From positions 1 to 15,864 of the forward strand of contig JAZRPY010000015.1 in assembly GCA_045649415.1 (NCBI GenBank): 15,864 bases of DNA, read 5' to 3'. The position numbers and the translations under genes are program-made. This document shows positions 6,909 through 14,217 of this stretch, in pieces; within the stretch, counting starts at the first letter, position 1; every line of letters starts with the position of its first letter. This DNA comes from CAKSQL01 sp045649415 (GTDB lineage Bacteria; Bacillota; Clostridia; UBA1381). The notes under the pieces are model-generated. The model ran no database searches, was not told the origin of the DNA, and worked only from the letters and a program-made list of their open reading frames with translations.

Positions 6909-7961
6909 ATGGCTGAGAAAACCATAAAAATTAAAGAAGAGTTTAAAATTGAGTTGGAAAGCATAACCAATATCTCAGACCTTGAAAATATCAGGGTTAA
7001 ATATCTTGGTAAAAATGGCTTGATAACAGGCTTGATGAAGGATATGAAGGATCTTTCAAACGAGGAGAAAAAAGCCTTTGGTCAGGAGGTTAATGTACTT
7101 AAAAATGAGGTCACCGAAAAAATTGGTGAACTCTTTGAGGAATTGAAGAAAAAAGCAATTGAGGACGAGATAAATAGTATGGAGGATTTTGATATAACCA
7201 CTCCTGCCAATATGGAGAGAGGCTCATATCATCCAATCACCCTTGTTCAAAGACAGTGCGAGAATATCTTTAAGTCAATGGGCTTCACAGTTGAGGAATA
7301 TAATGAGGTGGTAACCGACTATGAGTGCTTTGAGTCATTGAATATTCCGAAGCATCACCCTGCCCGTGATATGCAGGATACCTACTATCTTGAGAATGGT
7401 CAGCTTTTAAAGTCACAAACTTCGGCTGCGCAGAATGCCATTTATAAAAAATATAAGGATGCACTTGTGAAGGAAGGAAAGCCAATTAAGGCAATTTTCC
7501 CCGGAAGATGCTTCAGAAATGAGGCAACAGATGCGTGTCATGAAAACACCTTCTTCCAGATGGAAGGAATTATGGTGGATAAGGATATCTCCATATCTAA
7601 TCTAATTTTCTTTATGAAAACTATGCTCTCAGAGGTATTTAAAAAGGATATAAAGGTACGACTCCGTCCTGGATTTTTCCCATTTGTGGAGCCGGGCTTT
7701 GAGCTTGATATAAGCTGCCTCATATGTGGTGGTGAGGGCTGTCCTTCCTGTAAGCATGGTGGATGGCTTGAATTATGCCCATGTGGTATGATTCATCCTG
7801 AAGTGTTAAAAGCAGGTGGCATTGACCCTGAGGAATACACAGGCTTTGCATTTGGTCTTGGCTTGACAAGACTTGCAATGATGAAGTATGGAGTTAAGGA
7901 TATCCGTGACCTGAACAGTGGAAGCTTGAAAAAGCTATCTCAGTTTACTGACGACGAATAG
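6909..7961 (+). CDS. pheS: Phenylalanyl-tRNA synthetase alpha subunit
   Basis: The 350-residue catalytic subunit of the (alpha-beta)2 enzyme that charges tRNA-Phe. Residues 1-90 form the coiled-coil arm. Class II motifs are present: GSYHPITLVQRQCENIF, the motif 2 loop GRCFRNEATDACHENTFFQMEG and motif 3 GFAFGLGLTRLAMMKYG (312-328). A cysteine cluster (C270, C273, C278, C281, then C290 and C292) sits between RLRPGFFPFVEPGFELD and the GMIHPEVL segment. This Cys-rich insert occurs in other Firmicute PheS proteins and may bind zinc. The open frame extends back to 6861 inside the T-box terminator. The ATG at 6909 follows a purine-rich AGAGGGAGA (6892-6900) and matches the family's N-terminus. pheT follows after 17 nt. 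Confidence 0.96.
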   Translation: MAEKTIKIKEEFKIELESITNISDLENIRVKYLGKNGLITGLMKDMKDLSNEEKKAFGQEVNVLKNEVTEKIGELFEELKKKAIEDEINSMEDFDITTPANMERGSYHPITLVQRQCENIFKSMGFTVEEYNEVVTDYECFESLNIPKHHPARDMQDTYYLENGQLLKSQTSAAQNAIYKKYKDALVKEGKPIKAIFPGRCFRNEATDACHENTFFQMEGIMVDKDISISNLIFFMKTMLSEVFKKDIKVRLRPGFFPFVEPGFELDISCLICGGEGCPSCKHGGWLELCPCGMIHPEVLKAGGIDPEEYTGFAFGLGLTRLAMMKYGVKDIRDLNSGSLKKLSQFTDDE

Positions 7962-7978
7962 GACAGGAGGGTGAAATT

Positions 7979-10342
7979 ATGTTTTTATCAATGAATTGGA
8001 TTTCGGATTATGTTGACCTATCCGGATTAGATAAATTAAAGCTTATACGTCAATTCTCTCTATCTACTGCCGAGGTGGAGAATGATATATTCTTCAAGGG
8101 CAAGGATATAGAGGGAATTGTGGTTGCACAAATCAAGGAAATAAAGGATCATCCTGAGTCAAAGAAGCTCCATTTATTAAAGGTGGATGCAGGTGATAGC
8201 GAGCTTGTTGATGTGGTTTGTGGAGCTCCAAATGTTAGAGTGGGAATGAAAACTGCTTTTGCAAAGCTTGGTGCAAAAATAGGAGAAATTGAAATCACTC
8301 CAAGAGCTTTGGCAGGATATACCTCCTATGGAATGTGTTGCTCGGAAAAGGAAATTGGTATAAGTGACTCAAACGATGGAATTATGGAAATTACCGACGA
8401 TGTTGAGAATGGAACTGATTTAAAGAAAATCTATGATATTGAGGACATTGTTTTTGAGGTGGATAACAAATCTCTAACAAACAGACCTGATTTATGGGGA
8501 CACTATGGAATTGCCCGTGAATTTGCAGCTCTTTCAGGAAGAGAGCTAAAGCCTTTGGATGTTGCAGACCTGTCAAAGTACGATAGCCTTCCTAAGATTG
8601 ATATAAAAATTGAGGACGATTTGTGCCAGAGATATTCTTGCCTTCAGGTTAAGAATATCAAAACAAATGTAAGTCCTGTAAATATGAGAATAAGACTATT
8701 TTATTGTGGTATGAGAGCAATCAATTTCCTGGCAGATATGACCAACTATATTATGCTTGAAATGGGACAGCCAATGCACGCCTTTGATTCAAGAAAGATA
8801 GAAAAAATAAGAATTAAAAGGTTTGACAAACCCTTCACCTTCAATACTCTTGATAATGTGGAAAGGGAAATTGATGAAAATACTCTTATGATATGCAACG
8901 ATAACACCCCTGTTGCAATTGCAGGCATTATGGGTGGACTTGATTCCGAAATTGTTGAGGACACAACCAATCTCACTCTTGAATCTGCAACCTTTGATGC
9001 AGTTTCAATAAGAAAGTCAACTGTTAGACTTTCTCATAGAACTGATGCGTCAATGAGATATGAAAAGTGCTTGGATCCTGAAATGACAGTTCCTGCCATC
9101 CAACGCTTTGTTAAGCTTATGCAGGACATTGATAAGGGAGCAGAGGTTATCTCCTCACTCACAGACGAATACAGAGTTAAATATGATGATATAAGGCTTG
9201 GTTTTGACAAGAGCTTTATCGACAAGTACACAGGCATTGATATTGATAATGAAACTATATCAAATACTTTGAAGGCGTTAGGCTTCGAGGTTAGCTTAAA
9301 TGACAACAAATTCTCAGTTTTAGTACCATCCTGGAGAGCTACCAAGGATGTAACTATTAAGGCTGATATTGTTGAGGAAATCACAAGAATTTATGGCTAT
9401 GACAACTTTAATGTGAATACTGCTTATGCGCCACTATATCCAATCCGTCCTGATATTGAAAAAACAGTTGAGGATAGGATTAAGGACCTTTTGGTTAAGC
9501 GTTATTCTATGCACGAGCTACATTCATATATCTGGCAATACTATGATGAGTATAAGGATTTGGGAATTGACATTGAAGATAACATCAAGCTTATGAATGC
9601 AACAAATCCTAATGTGGAAACAATAAGAAAATCAATAATTCCTACTCAGCTATGCCAAATCAATTCAAACACAGACTACACAAATGATATGAGTGTGTTT
9701 GAAATAGGCAGAATTGTTGACGGAGTAAAGTCTGACGGAATGTGCAATGAAAAGAAAATGTTGGCAATTACAATCTATAGTAAAATAAAGTCAACAGAGG
9801 AGTTATATTTTGGCTTGAGAGATATTTTGGCTGTTATGGCAGACGATATCAAGCATAAGGCTCTGTCTTTTGAAAAGCTTGAAGCAAGTCACTCCTATCA
9901 GCATCCGAAGAATTTGAATAAAATCATCTGTGGCGACGCTGTAATTGGTGAAATTGGAGTAATTCATCCTATTGTTGCAAAGAATGTTGATAAAAAGGCA
10001 AATATAGTTTATGCAGAAATTGATATGGAGAAATTTGCAGAACTTTCAAACGACAGTATCCAATATGTTGAGCCTTCAAGATTTCCTGAAATGGAAATAG
10101 ATGTAACCTATATTGCAAACAGCTTTGCACCAATTGGCAAGGCTATTAAGAACGCAAATTGTGAATGGATTAAGGATGTTAAGGTTGTGGGAACATACAC
10201 CGATGAGTCAGGAAAATCCATAACTGTTAGAATTTATTTTGCTCATCCTGAAAGAACTCTTACTAAGGAAGAGGTTATGGAATATATTGATTCTGTAACT
10301 GAGAGCTTAAAGAAGGAAAATATAGTTATTAAGGGAATGTAA
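7979..10342 (+). CDS. pheT: Phenylalanyl-tRNA synthetase beta subunit
   Basis: The 787-residue beta subunit, of normal length for the family. In order: an N-terminal MFLSMNWISDYVDL segment, an EMAP-II-like tRNA-binding OB domain (about 43-150), and the B3/B4 editing region. Then come B5 and the following catalytic-like domain (RATKDVTIKADIVEEITRIYGYDNF marks the B5 end). Last is a C-terminal ferredoxin-fold anticodon-binding domain from about residue 698, ending FAHPERTLTKEEV. The start is supported by AGGAGGG at 7965-7971, 7 nt upstream. It works with PheS and shares its T-box-controlled transcript. The next gene begins 18 nt after its stop with no promoter or terminator visible between them, so transcription probably continues into the membrane protein genes. 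Confidence 0.97.
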   Translation: MFLSMNWISDYVDLSGLDKLKLIRQFSLSTAEVENDIFFKGKDIEGIVVAQIKEIKDHPESKKLHLLKVDAGDSELVDVVCGAPNVRVGMKTAFAKLGAKIGEIEITPRALAGYTSYGMCCSEKEIGISDSNDGIMEITDDVENGTDLKKIYDIEDIVFEVDNKSLTNRPDLWGHYGIAREFAALSGRELKPLDVADLSKYDSLPKIDIKIEDDLCQRYSCLQVKNIKTNVSPVNMRIRLFYCGMRAINFLADMTNYIMLEMGQPMHAFDSRKIEKIRIKRFDKPFTFNTLDNVEREIDENTLMICNDNTPVAIAGIMGGLDSEIVEDTTNLTLESATFDAVSIRKSTVRLSHRTDASMRYEKCLDPEMTVPAIQRFVKLMQDIDKGAEVISSLTDEYRVKYDDIRLGFDKSFIDKYTGIDIDNETISNTLKALGFEVSLNDNKFSVLVPSWRATKDVTIKADIVEEITRIYGYDNFNVNTAYAPLYPIRPDIEKTVEDRIKDLLVKRYSMHELHSYIWQYYDEYKDLGIDIEDNIKLMNATNPNVETIRKSIIPTQLCQINSNTDYTNDMSVFEIGRIVDGVKSDGMCNEKKMLAITIYSKIKSTEELYFGLRDILAVMADDIKHKALSFEKLEASHSYQHPKNLNKIICGDAVIGEIGVIHPIVAKNVDKKANIVYAEIDMEKFAELSNDSIQYVEPSRFPEMEIDVTYIANSFAPIGKAIKNANCEWIKDVKVVGTYTDESGKSITVRIYFAHPERTLTKEEVMEYIDSVTESLKKENIVIKGM

Positions 10343-10360
10343 GAACAAAAGGAATCTAAT

Positions 10361-10789
10361 ATGAAGAAAGATATTTATGATATGTTTTTTAACAACTCAT
10401 TTTATATTAAACACAAAATGCCTGTTTTATATATCTTTTTTGGTGGATTGACATTCTTGCTTAATATGGTCTTATTTGTTATAATAGACAGACTATTCCC
10501 AATCAGTGAGCTGATTAACAATATAATATGTTGGGTAACCTGTGTAACCTTTCAGTATTTCACAAATCGGACTTGGGTTTTTGATGGGAAAACAAATACT
10601 AAAATTGAGTTTTTAAAGCAATTTTTCTCCTTTATGGGAGGAAGAGTGTTCACTCTGTTTATTGAGGAGATAATTTTAGCAGTATTTATAACCTGGCTTG
10701 CGTTTAATTCCATTATTGTTAAGCTTGTAGCTCAGGTAGTGGTTATAGCATTGAATTTTGCTATAAGCAAATGTTTCGTTTTTAAATAA
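10361..10789 (+). CDS. GtrA-family membrane protein
   Basis: A 142-residue protein with four predicted membrane helices (about 22-42, 46-66, 88-108 and 112-136). The family signatures are FTNRTWVFDGKTN after helix 2 and NFAISKCFVFK at the C-terminus. GtrA-like proteins are thought to help move lipid-linked sugars across the membrane for cell-surface glycosylation. No glycosyltransferase is next to it, so its partner is not visible. The Shine-Dalgarno AAAAGGA lies at 10347-10353. It sits 18 nt after pheT and 30 nt before the next gene, apparently within the pheST operon. Confidence 0.85.
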   Translation: MKKDIYDMFFNNSFYIKHKMPVLYIFFGGLTFLLNMVLFVIIDRLFPISELINNIICWVTCVTFQYFTNRTWVFDGKTNTKIEFLKQFFSFMGGRVFTLFIEEIILAVFITWLAFNSIIVKLVAQVVVIALNFAISKCFVFK

Positions 10790-10819
10790 CTGGAAAATTA
10801 TAAAATAAAAGGGTTAAGT

Positions 10820-11353
10820 GTGATAAATATGGAAATGATTGATATAATAGCTCAAGGCTTTGGAATTTTAGGACTCATTGTGATTGTGGCATCCTTTCAG
10901 TTTAAGGATAATAAAACATTTTTTATAATTCAGGGATTAGGAAGCTTATTTTTCTTTTTGAATTTTATTTTAATTGGTGCAGTTGCAGGAGCACTTTTTA
11001 ATCTTTCAAATTTTGCAAGAGGGATGCTGTTTTCAAGGGACAGGAAAAAACCATGGAAGCTTATAGTTGTGGAAGCATTATACACAGGTTGTATGATTTT
11101 TTCACTGTTCACAACGAGAGGAATGCTATTTGAAAGTCTGCTTTCTTTACTGCCATATCTTGCGCTTATATTTATGAGTATTTGTATGTGGAAGGGAAAT
11201 GGAAAGCACATAAGATACTCACAGATTATCTATATGTCACCTGCGTGGATTGTGTATAATATATTTAATTTTACCCTTGGTGGATTGATTTGCGAAACTA
11301 TCAATATGATATCCTCGGCAGTTGCACTGATACGATATAAAAACGAGCTATAA
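10820..11353 (+). CDS. YgjV-family integral membrane protein
   Basis: A 177-residue hydrophobic protein with about six membrane segments. The pattern GFGILGLIVIVASFQFKDNKTFFIIQGLGSLFFFLNF at the start resembles the Imp-YgjV family of inner-membrane proteins of unknown function. The frame opens with GTG at 10820, 6 nt after AAAAGGG (10807-10813); an ATG at 10829 is the alternative and would shorten it by three residues. It is probably co-transcribed with its neighbours (30 nt behind, 21 nt ahead). I cannot assign a biochemical role. Confidence 0.72.
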   Translation: MINMEMIDIIAQGFGILGLIVIVASFQFKDNKTFFIIQGLGSLFFFLNFILIGAVAGALFNLSNFARGMLFSRDRKKPWKLIVVEALYTGCMIFSLFTTRGMLFESLLSLLPYLALIFMSICMWKGNGKHIRYSQIIYMSPAWIVYNIFNFTLGGLICETINMISSAVALIRYKNEL

Positions 11354-11374
11354 GTCATAAAAAAGAGGTATAAA

Positions 11375-12289
11375 ATGAAATCTGCATTAAGAACCATAAC
11401 ACTTATAATTTCAATCGTATTCATAATTTCTGCATGTGATAACAATACATATTATGAAAATACTGAAAAATACATAGTAAAAGAAGAAAATAGTGAAGTT
11501 TTAAATATAGATGATGGCCTTGGTGATGATGAGAAAACGGACATCTCCTTTGGAAGCTTTAAAAAAAGCGAGATAACCGACATTTCATTTGAAAGATATA
11601 GTGAGCTTGACCATTTAGGTCGTTGTGGAGTGGCAGTAGCCTGTATCGGACGGGATATTATGCCCACCGAAGAAAGAGGAGCGATAGGACAGGTTAAGCC
11701 ATCAGGCTGGCAACTGACCAAATATGATATTGTTGACGGAAAATATCTGTATAACAGATGCCATTTAATCGGTTATCAACTAACAGGAGAAAATGCCAAT
11801 GCTAAAAATTTAATAACAGGCACCCGTTCTATGAATGCAGATGGAATGCTCCCTTATGAAAATATGGTTGCAGACTATATAAAATCCACATCAAACCATG
11901 TTATGTACAGGGTTACTCCTGTGTTTGAGGGTGATAATCTCGTTGCGTCGGGAGTGAGAATGGAGGCATATTCAGTTGAGGATAATGGAAAAGGGATAAC
12001 TTTTGATGTGTTTATTCCCAACACTCAGCCTGGAGTCGAGATAAATTATAAGGACGGAACAAGCAGACTCTCAGGGCCAGTTCCTGAAGAAACAAAAGAG
12101 CCTGAAACACAAAATAATAACGACGAGGTCAAAGAGGATTATATATTAAACACCAACACTAAAAAAATTCATTATCCACACTGCTCATCAGTTCAGGATA
12201 TCAATGAAAAAAACAAGGAAAGCTATAGTGGAAGCACAGAGAATTTAAAACAAGAGGGCTACGCAAGCTGTGGAAGATGTAAGCCATAA
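11375..12289 (+). CDS. Lipoprotein DNA/RNA non-specific endonuclease with C-terminal Cys/His domain
   Basis: A 304-residue predicted surface lipoprotein. Residues 1-20 are a signal peptide ending in the lipobox ISA-C21. A variable linker follows. Residues about 70-225 match the Streptococcus-type DNA/RNA non-specific nuclease domain (beta-beta-alpha metal fold), with NRCHLIGYQLTG (general base H130) and AKNLITGTRSMN (N145 a likely metal ligand). After a Pro/Glu/Asn-rich linker (about 232-253), residues 256-304 form a small domain with H266, H269, C270 and a final C299-x-x-C302, a probable zinc site. This domain recurs at the end of other secreted nucleases in Clostridia. The role may be nucleic acid scavenging or DNA uptake. 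AAAGAGG (11362-11368) supports the start. Last gene of the operon. Confidence 0.87.
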   Translation: MKSALRTITLIISIVFIISACDNNTYYENTEKYIVKEENSEVLNIDDGLGDDEKTDISFGSFKKSEITDISFERYSELDHLGRCGVAVACIGRDIMPTEERGAIGQVKPSGWQLTKYDIVDGKYLYNRCHLIGYQLTGENANAKNLITGTRSMNADGMLPYENMVADYIKSTSNHVMYRVTPVFEGDNLVASGVRMEAYSVEDNGKGITFDVFIPNTQPGVEINYKDGTSRLSGPVPEETKEPETQNNNDEVKEDYILNTNTKKIHYPHCSSVQDINEKNKESYSGSTENLKQEGYASCGRCKP

Positions 12290-12333
12290 AAAGGCCTTCC
12301 CTTCATCAATGAGGGGATGGCTTTTTGTTTTTT
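12288..12333 (+). terminator. Intrinsic terminator of the pheST-nuclease operon
   Basis: GCC-T-TCCC (12294-12301) pairs with GGGA-T-GGC (12314-12321) with one T-T mismatch. An A-run precedes the stem and CTTTTTGTTTTTT follows it. It begins at the nuclease stop and closes the unit. Confidence 0.8.
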
Positions 12334-12418
12334 ATATAAAAGCGCATAAATTTGTTATAATTTTGATTTTCCTATTTAAAAAAAGTTATTGTTAATGTAC
12401 TGAAATTTCTCAAATCCA

Positions 12419-12447
12419 TTGACAAGACAAGAAAAATGTGGTAATAT
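12419..12447 (+). promoter_or_regulatory. Promoter of the tetR-fab cluster
   Basis: A perfect -35 TTGACA (12419-12424) and -10 TAATAT (12442-12447) are 17 nt apart, with TGG just before the -10 (extended -10 form). The start of transcription falls at the left edge of operator copy 1. The rest of the gap from 12334 to 12418 shows nothing I can name. Confidence 0.8.
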
Positions 12448-12452
12448 ATATT

Positions 12453-12469
12453 CAGCACTGTGTGTGCTG
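12453..12469. promoter_or_regulatory. TetR operator copy 1 (CAGCAC-TGTGT-GTGCTG)
   Basis: A 17-nt site with 6-nt half-sites that extend to 7 (12452-12470). It begins 6 nt after the -10 of the tetR promoter, so it covers about +1 to +16 and would support autorepression. The same spacing of half-sites recurs twice before fabH. Confidence 0.78.
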
Positions 12470-12472
12470 ATA

Positions 12473-12485
12473 AGGAGGTGCTCCT
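12473..12485 (+). other. Shine-Dalgarno of tetR inside a small hairpin
   Basis: AGGAG (12473-12477) is exactly complementary to CTCCT (12481-12485), with loop GTG, and the second arm touches the ATG at 12486. Folding would hide the ribosome binding site and could hold regulator translation low. Confidence 0.45.
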
Positions 12486-13064
12486 ATGGCAAACACAAAT
12501 GAAGAGTTGATTGTTGATGAAATGTCGCAAAAAATAATTGATGTTGCGTCATATCTTGCCACAACTGAAGGGGCGCACAATGTTAATGTCCGCAAGATAT
12601 TAAATCATTTAGGAATAACAAACAGAGTTTTTTATAACCGCTTTCACAATGTTGAAGAAGTGCTTAACATAATTTCTGAAAACTCTATTTTGGAAGTAAG
12701 GAAAAGTTTGAAATTCCACTTTGATGAAAATAAAGACTTTTTTGAGCAGATAATGGATGAAGTTGAAAAAACTCTTATCATTTCTTATGAAACAAGAATG
12801 AATTTTGCACATTATGTTTTTGAAAATGATTCTGTCTCTGAAAGTAATTATAAATGGTGGACAGAAGAAATCGCAAAAATCCTCAATTATGCTATGGAAA
12901 AGGGACTTATCGTAAAAGTTGATTCTAATATGACAAGTTATGCTATTTGGTGTTTTATCAGAGGATTCAACACAGATGCAATCGGAAGAAAGCTGCCATT
13001 GCAAGAAGCACTTAAAAGATACAGATACGGATTTCAATTCATTTTAAACGGACTAAAAGCTTAA
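12486..13064 (+). CDS. TetR/AcrR-family transcriptional regulator, probable repressor of fatty acid synthesis
   Basis: A 192-residue regulator. The N-terminal TetR helix-turn-helix is at about residues 34-54 (VNVRKILNHLGITNRVFYNRFHNVEEVL), and the rest is an all-helical ligand-binding and dimerisation domain without a recognisable signature. Its own promoter carries one copy of a 17-nt palindrome, and two more copies lie between its stop and fabH, so I infer that it represses itself and the fab genes. The effector is unknown; acyl-CoA, acyl-ACP or a fatty acid would be logical. Regulators known for fab operons in related Firmicutes are usually FapR or the MarR-type FabT, so a TetR protein in this position is notable. 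AAGGAGG at 12472-12478 sets the start. Codon use looks like that of the neighbours. Confidence 0.86.
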   Translation: MANTNEELIVDEMSQKIIDVASYLATTEGAHNVNVRKILNHLGITNRVFYNRFHNVEEVLNIISENSILEVRKSLKFHFDENKDFFEQIMDEVEKTLIISYETRMNFAHYVFENDSVSESNYKWWTEEIAKILNYAMEKGLIVKVDSNMTSYAIWCFIRGFNTDAIGRKLPLQEALKRYRYGFQFILNGLKA

Positions 13065-13072
13065 TATAAAAT

Positions 13073-13102
13073 TTTTAAGCAGAGAGAAAATCTCTGTTTA
13101 AA
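13073..13102 (+). other. Hairpin just after tetR
   Basis: CAGAGA (13080-13085) and TCTCTG (13091-13096) pair around GAAAA, and A/T pairs extend the stem outward, with one G-T wobble. It lies within 40 nt of the tetR stop. With no real U-run it may be a partial terminator or an mRNA-stabilising 3' structure. Confidence 0.4.
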
Positions 13103-13134
13103 AAACATTCAGCACACTGTGTGCTGAATGTTTT
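13102..13134. promoter_or_regulatory. TetR operator copy 2 (CAGCAC-ACTGT-GTGCTG) in a 33-nt perfect palindrome
   Basis: Arms of 16 nt (13102-13117 and 13119-13134) mirror around T13118; the shared operator core is 13110-13126. The palindrome is preceded by A and followed by TTTTAAAA, so in RNA it could also act as a terminator for tetR. A possible -10 TAAAAT at 13134-13139 abuts it, but I find no convincing -35. Confidence 0.8.
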
Positions 13135-13143
13135 AAAATCATG

Positions 13144-13165
13144 TCGGGAATTATTGAATTCCCGA
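13144..13165 (+). other. Perfect hairpin in the fabH leader
   Basis: Arms of 9 nt (TCGGGAATT at 13144-13152 and AATTCCCGA at 13157-13165) enclose ATTG. An A-run follows it rather than a U-run, so it is not a plus-strand terminator. It lies between operator copies 2 and 3; it may be a leader structure or a second DNA site. Confidence 0.5.
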
Positions 13166-13175
13166 AAAAAACTTA

Positions 13176-13192
13176 CAGCACACAGTGTGCTA
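13176..13192. promoter_or_regulatory. TetR operator copy 3 (CAGCAC-ACAGT-GTGCTA) before fabH
   Basis: It has the same half-sites and five-base spacer as the other two copies, with one outer base changed. Arms of 7 nt (13177-13183 and 13185-13191) are exact. It ends 5 nt before the fabH ribosome binding site, so binding would block transcription into the fab genes. Confidence 0.75.
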
Positions 13193-13210
13193 AAGAAAGG
13201 ATGTACTTCA

Positions 13211-14164
13211 ATGTCTATAAAAATTCTCGGTACAGGAGCGTATGTTCCGAAAAAGATTGTTACTAATGATGATTTATCTAAAATGGTAGATACTTCTGAT
13301 GAATGGATAATGCAACGTGTTGGTGTAAAAGAAAGACATGTTTCAGTTACTGAAACAGCCGCAGATTTTGCAATCCATGCCGCAGAGCAGGCTCTTGCTT
13401 CGGCGGAAATTTCAGGTTCAGAAATTGATTTAATTGTTGCTGCGACAATTTCTTCTGAAACTTTATGCCCTACTGTTGCCGGGATGGTTCAAAAGGCTAT
13501 AGGTGCAAATTGTCCTGCATTTGATGTAAATTCAGCATGTAGTGGTTTTTTATTTGCGTTAGATACTGCTGTTTCATACATAATGCGTGGGAATGTAAAA
13601 AAAGCATTGGTTATAGGAAGTGAAAGACTTTCAAAGCTTGTTGATTGGAAAGATAGAGGAACTTGCGTGATTTTTGGTGACGGTGCAGGTGCATTCGTTA
13701 TTGAACAGGGTGATGGGTATCTTTCTTCTATGCTTTACACATGCGGAGGAAATGAAGTAATAGAAATTCCGTCATTTTCCGGTAGTTCGCCTTTTTACGA
13801 AGGCGAAATCAAACATCCGTATATTTTTATGGATGGTCAGGAAACCTTTAAATTTGCAGTAAGTAAGATTGTTGAAGATATAAAGAAAGTAACTTTAGAT
13901 GCTGGTCTTGAACTTTCAGATATTGATTACATTGTAACACATCAGGCAAATATCCGAATTATCGAATATGCTGCAAAGCGTCTTAAAATGCCTATTGATA
14001 AATTTGTAGTAAATATAGAAAAATACGGCAACACCTCATCGGCAAGTGTTGCAATAGCTTTTGATGAGCTTGTAAAATCAGGCAAACTTAAAAAAGGTGA
14101 CAATATAGTAATGTCTGCCTTTGGCGGCGGCCTGTCTAGTGCTGCTTGCGTTATTAAATGGTAA
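13211..14164 (+). CDS. fabH: 3-oxoacyl-ACP synthase III (FabH)
   Basis: A 317-residue thiolase-fold enzyme that starts fatty acid synthesis by condensing an acyl-CoA primer with malonyl-ACP. The catalytic triad is complete: C110 (DVNSACSGFLFAL), H244 (THQANIRI) and N274 (EKYGNTSSAS). GDGAGAFVIE and the closing FGGGLSSAACVIKW are typical, and the length is normal. The frame remains open back to 13121, but that part runs through operator copies 2 and 3. The ATG at 13211, after GAAAGGA (13195-13201), matches the family start MSIKILGTGAYVP. It is the first biosynthetic gene of the cluster and is followed 53 nt later by the acyl carrier protein gene. Confidence 0.96.
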   Translation: MSIKILGTGAYVPKKIVTNDDLSKMVDTSDEWIMQRVGVKERHVSVTETAADFAIHAAEQALASAEISGSEIDLIVAATISSETLCPTVAGMVQKAIGANCPAFDVNSACSGFLFALDTAVSYIMRGNVKKALVIGSERLSKLVDWKDRGTCVIFGDGAGAFVIEQGDGYLSSMLYTCGGNEVIEIPSFSGSSPFYEGEIKHPYIFMDGQETFKFAVSKIVEDIKKVTLDAGLELSDIDYIVTHQANIRIIEYAAKRLKMPIDKFVVNIEKYGNTSSASVAIAFDELVKSGKLKKGDNIVMSAFGGGLSSAACVIKW

Positions 14165-14187
14165 AAAATTAAATTTATTTAATTTTT
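14164..14187 (+). other. A/T-only hairpin between fabH and acp
   Basis: Arms of 10 nt (14164-14173 and 14178-14187) enclose TTTA and contain only A and T. The remaining gap is AT-rich and ends in a strong Shine-Dalgarno, TAGGAGGA. The low structure and strong site would favour high translation of acp. Termination is unlikely with such a weak stem. Confidence 0.3.
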
Positions 14188-14217
14188 ATATTAATTTTAT
14201 TTTAGGAGGAACTCACT

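Noticed and set aside
9034..9384. Minus-strand open frame of 116 codons inside pheT
   Set aside because: It is a reading-frame shadow of a conserved gene, with no ribosome binding site or similarity.
12609..13037. Minus-strand open frame of 142 codons
   Set aside because: It lies wholly inside tetR on the opposite strand, shows no family similarity and has no start signal.
12453..13192. The three repeated palindromes as a CRISPR-like or mobile repeat array
   Set aside because: The copies are not evenly spaced, one is about 640 nt from the others, and each sits at a regulatory position, which fits operators.
13121..13210. Possible 30-residue N-terminal extension of FabH
   Set aside because: The DNA is taken up by operator copies 2 and 3 and a hairpin, and the family start and a ribosome binding site match 13211.
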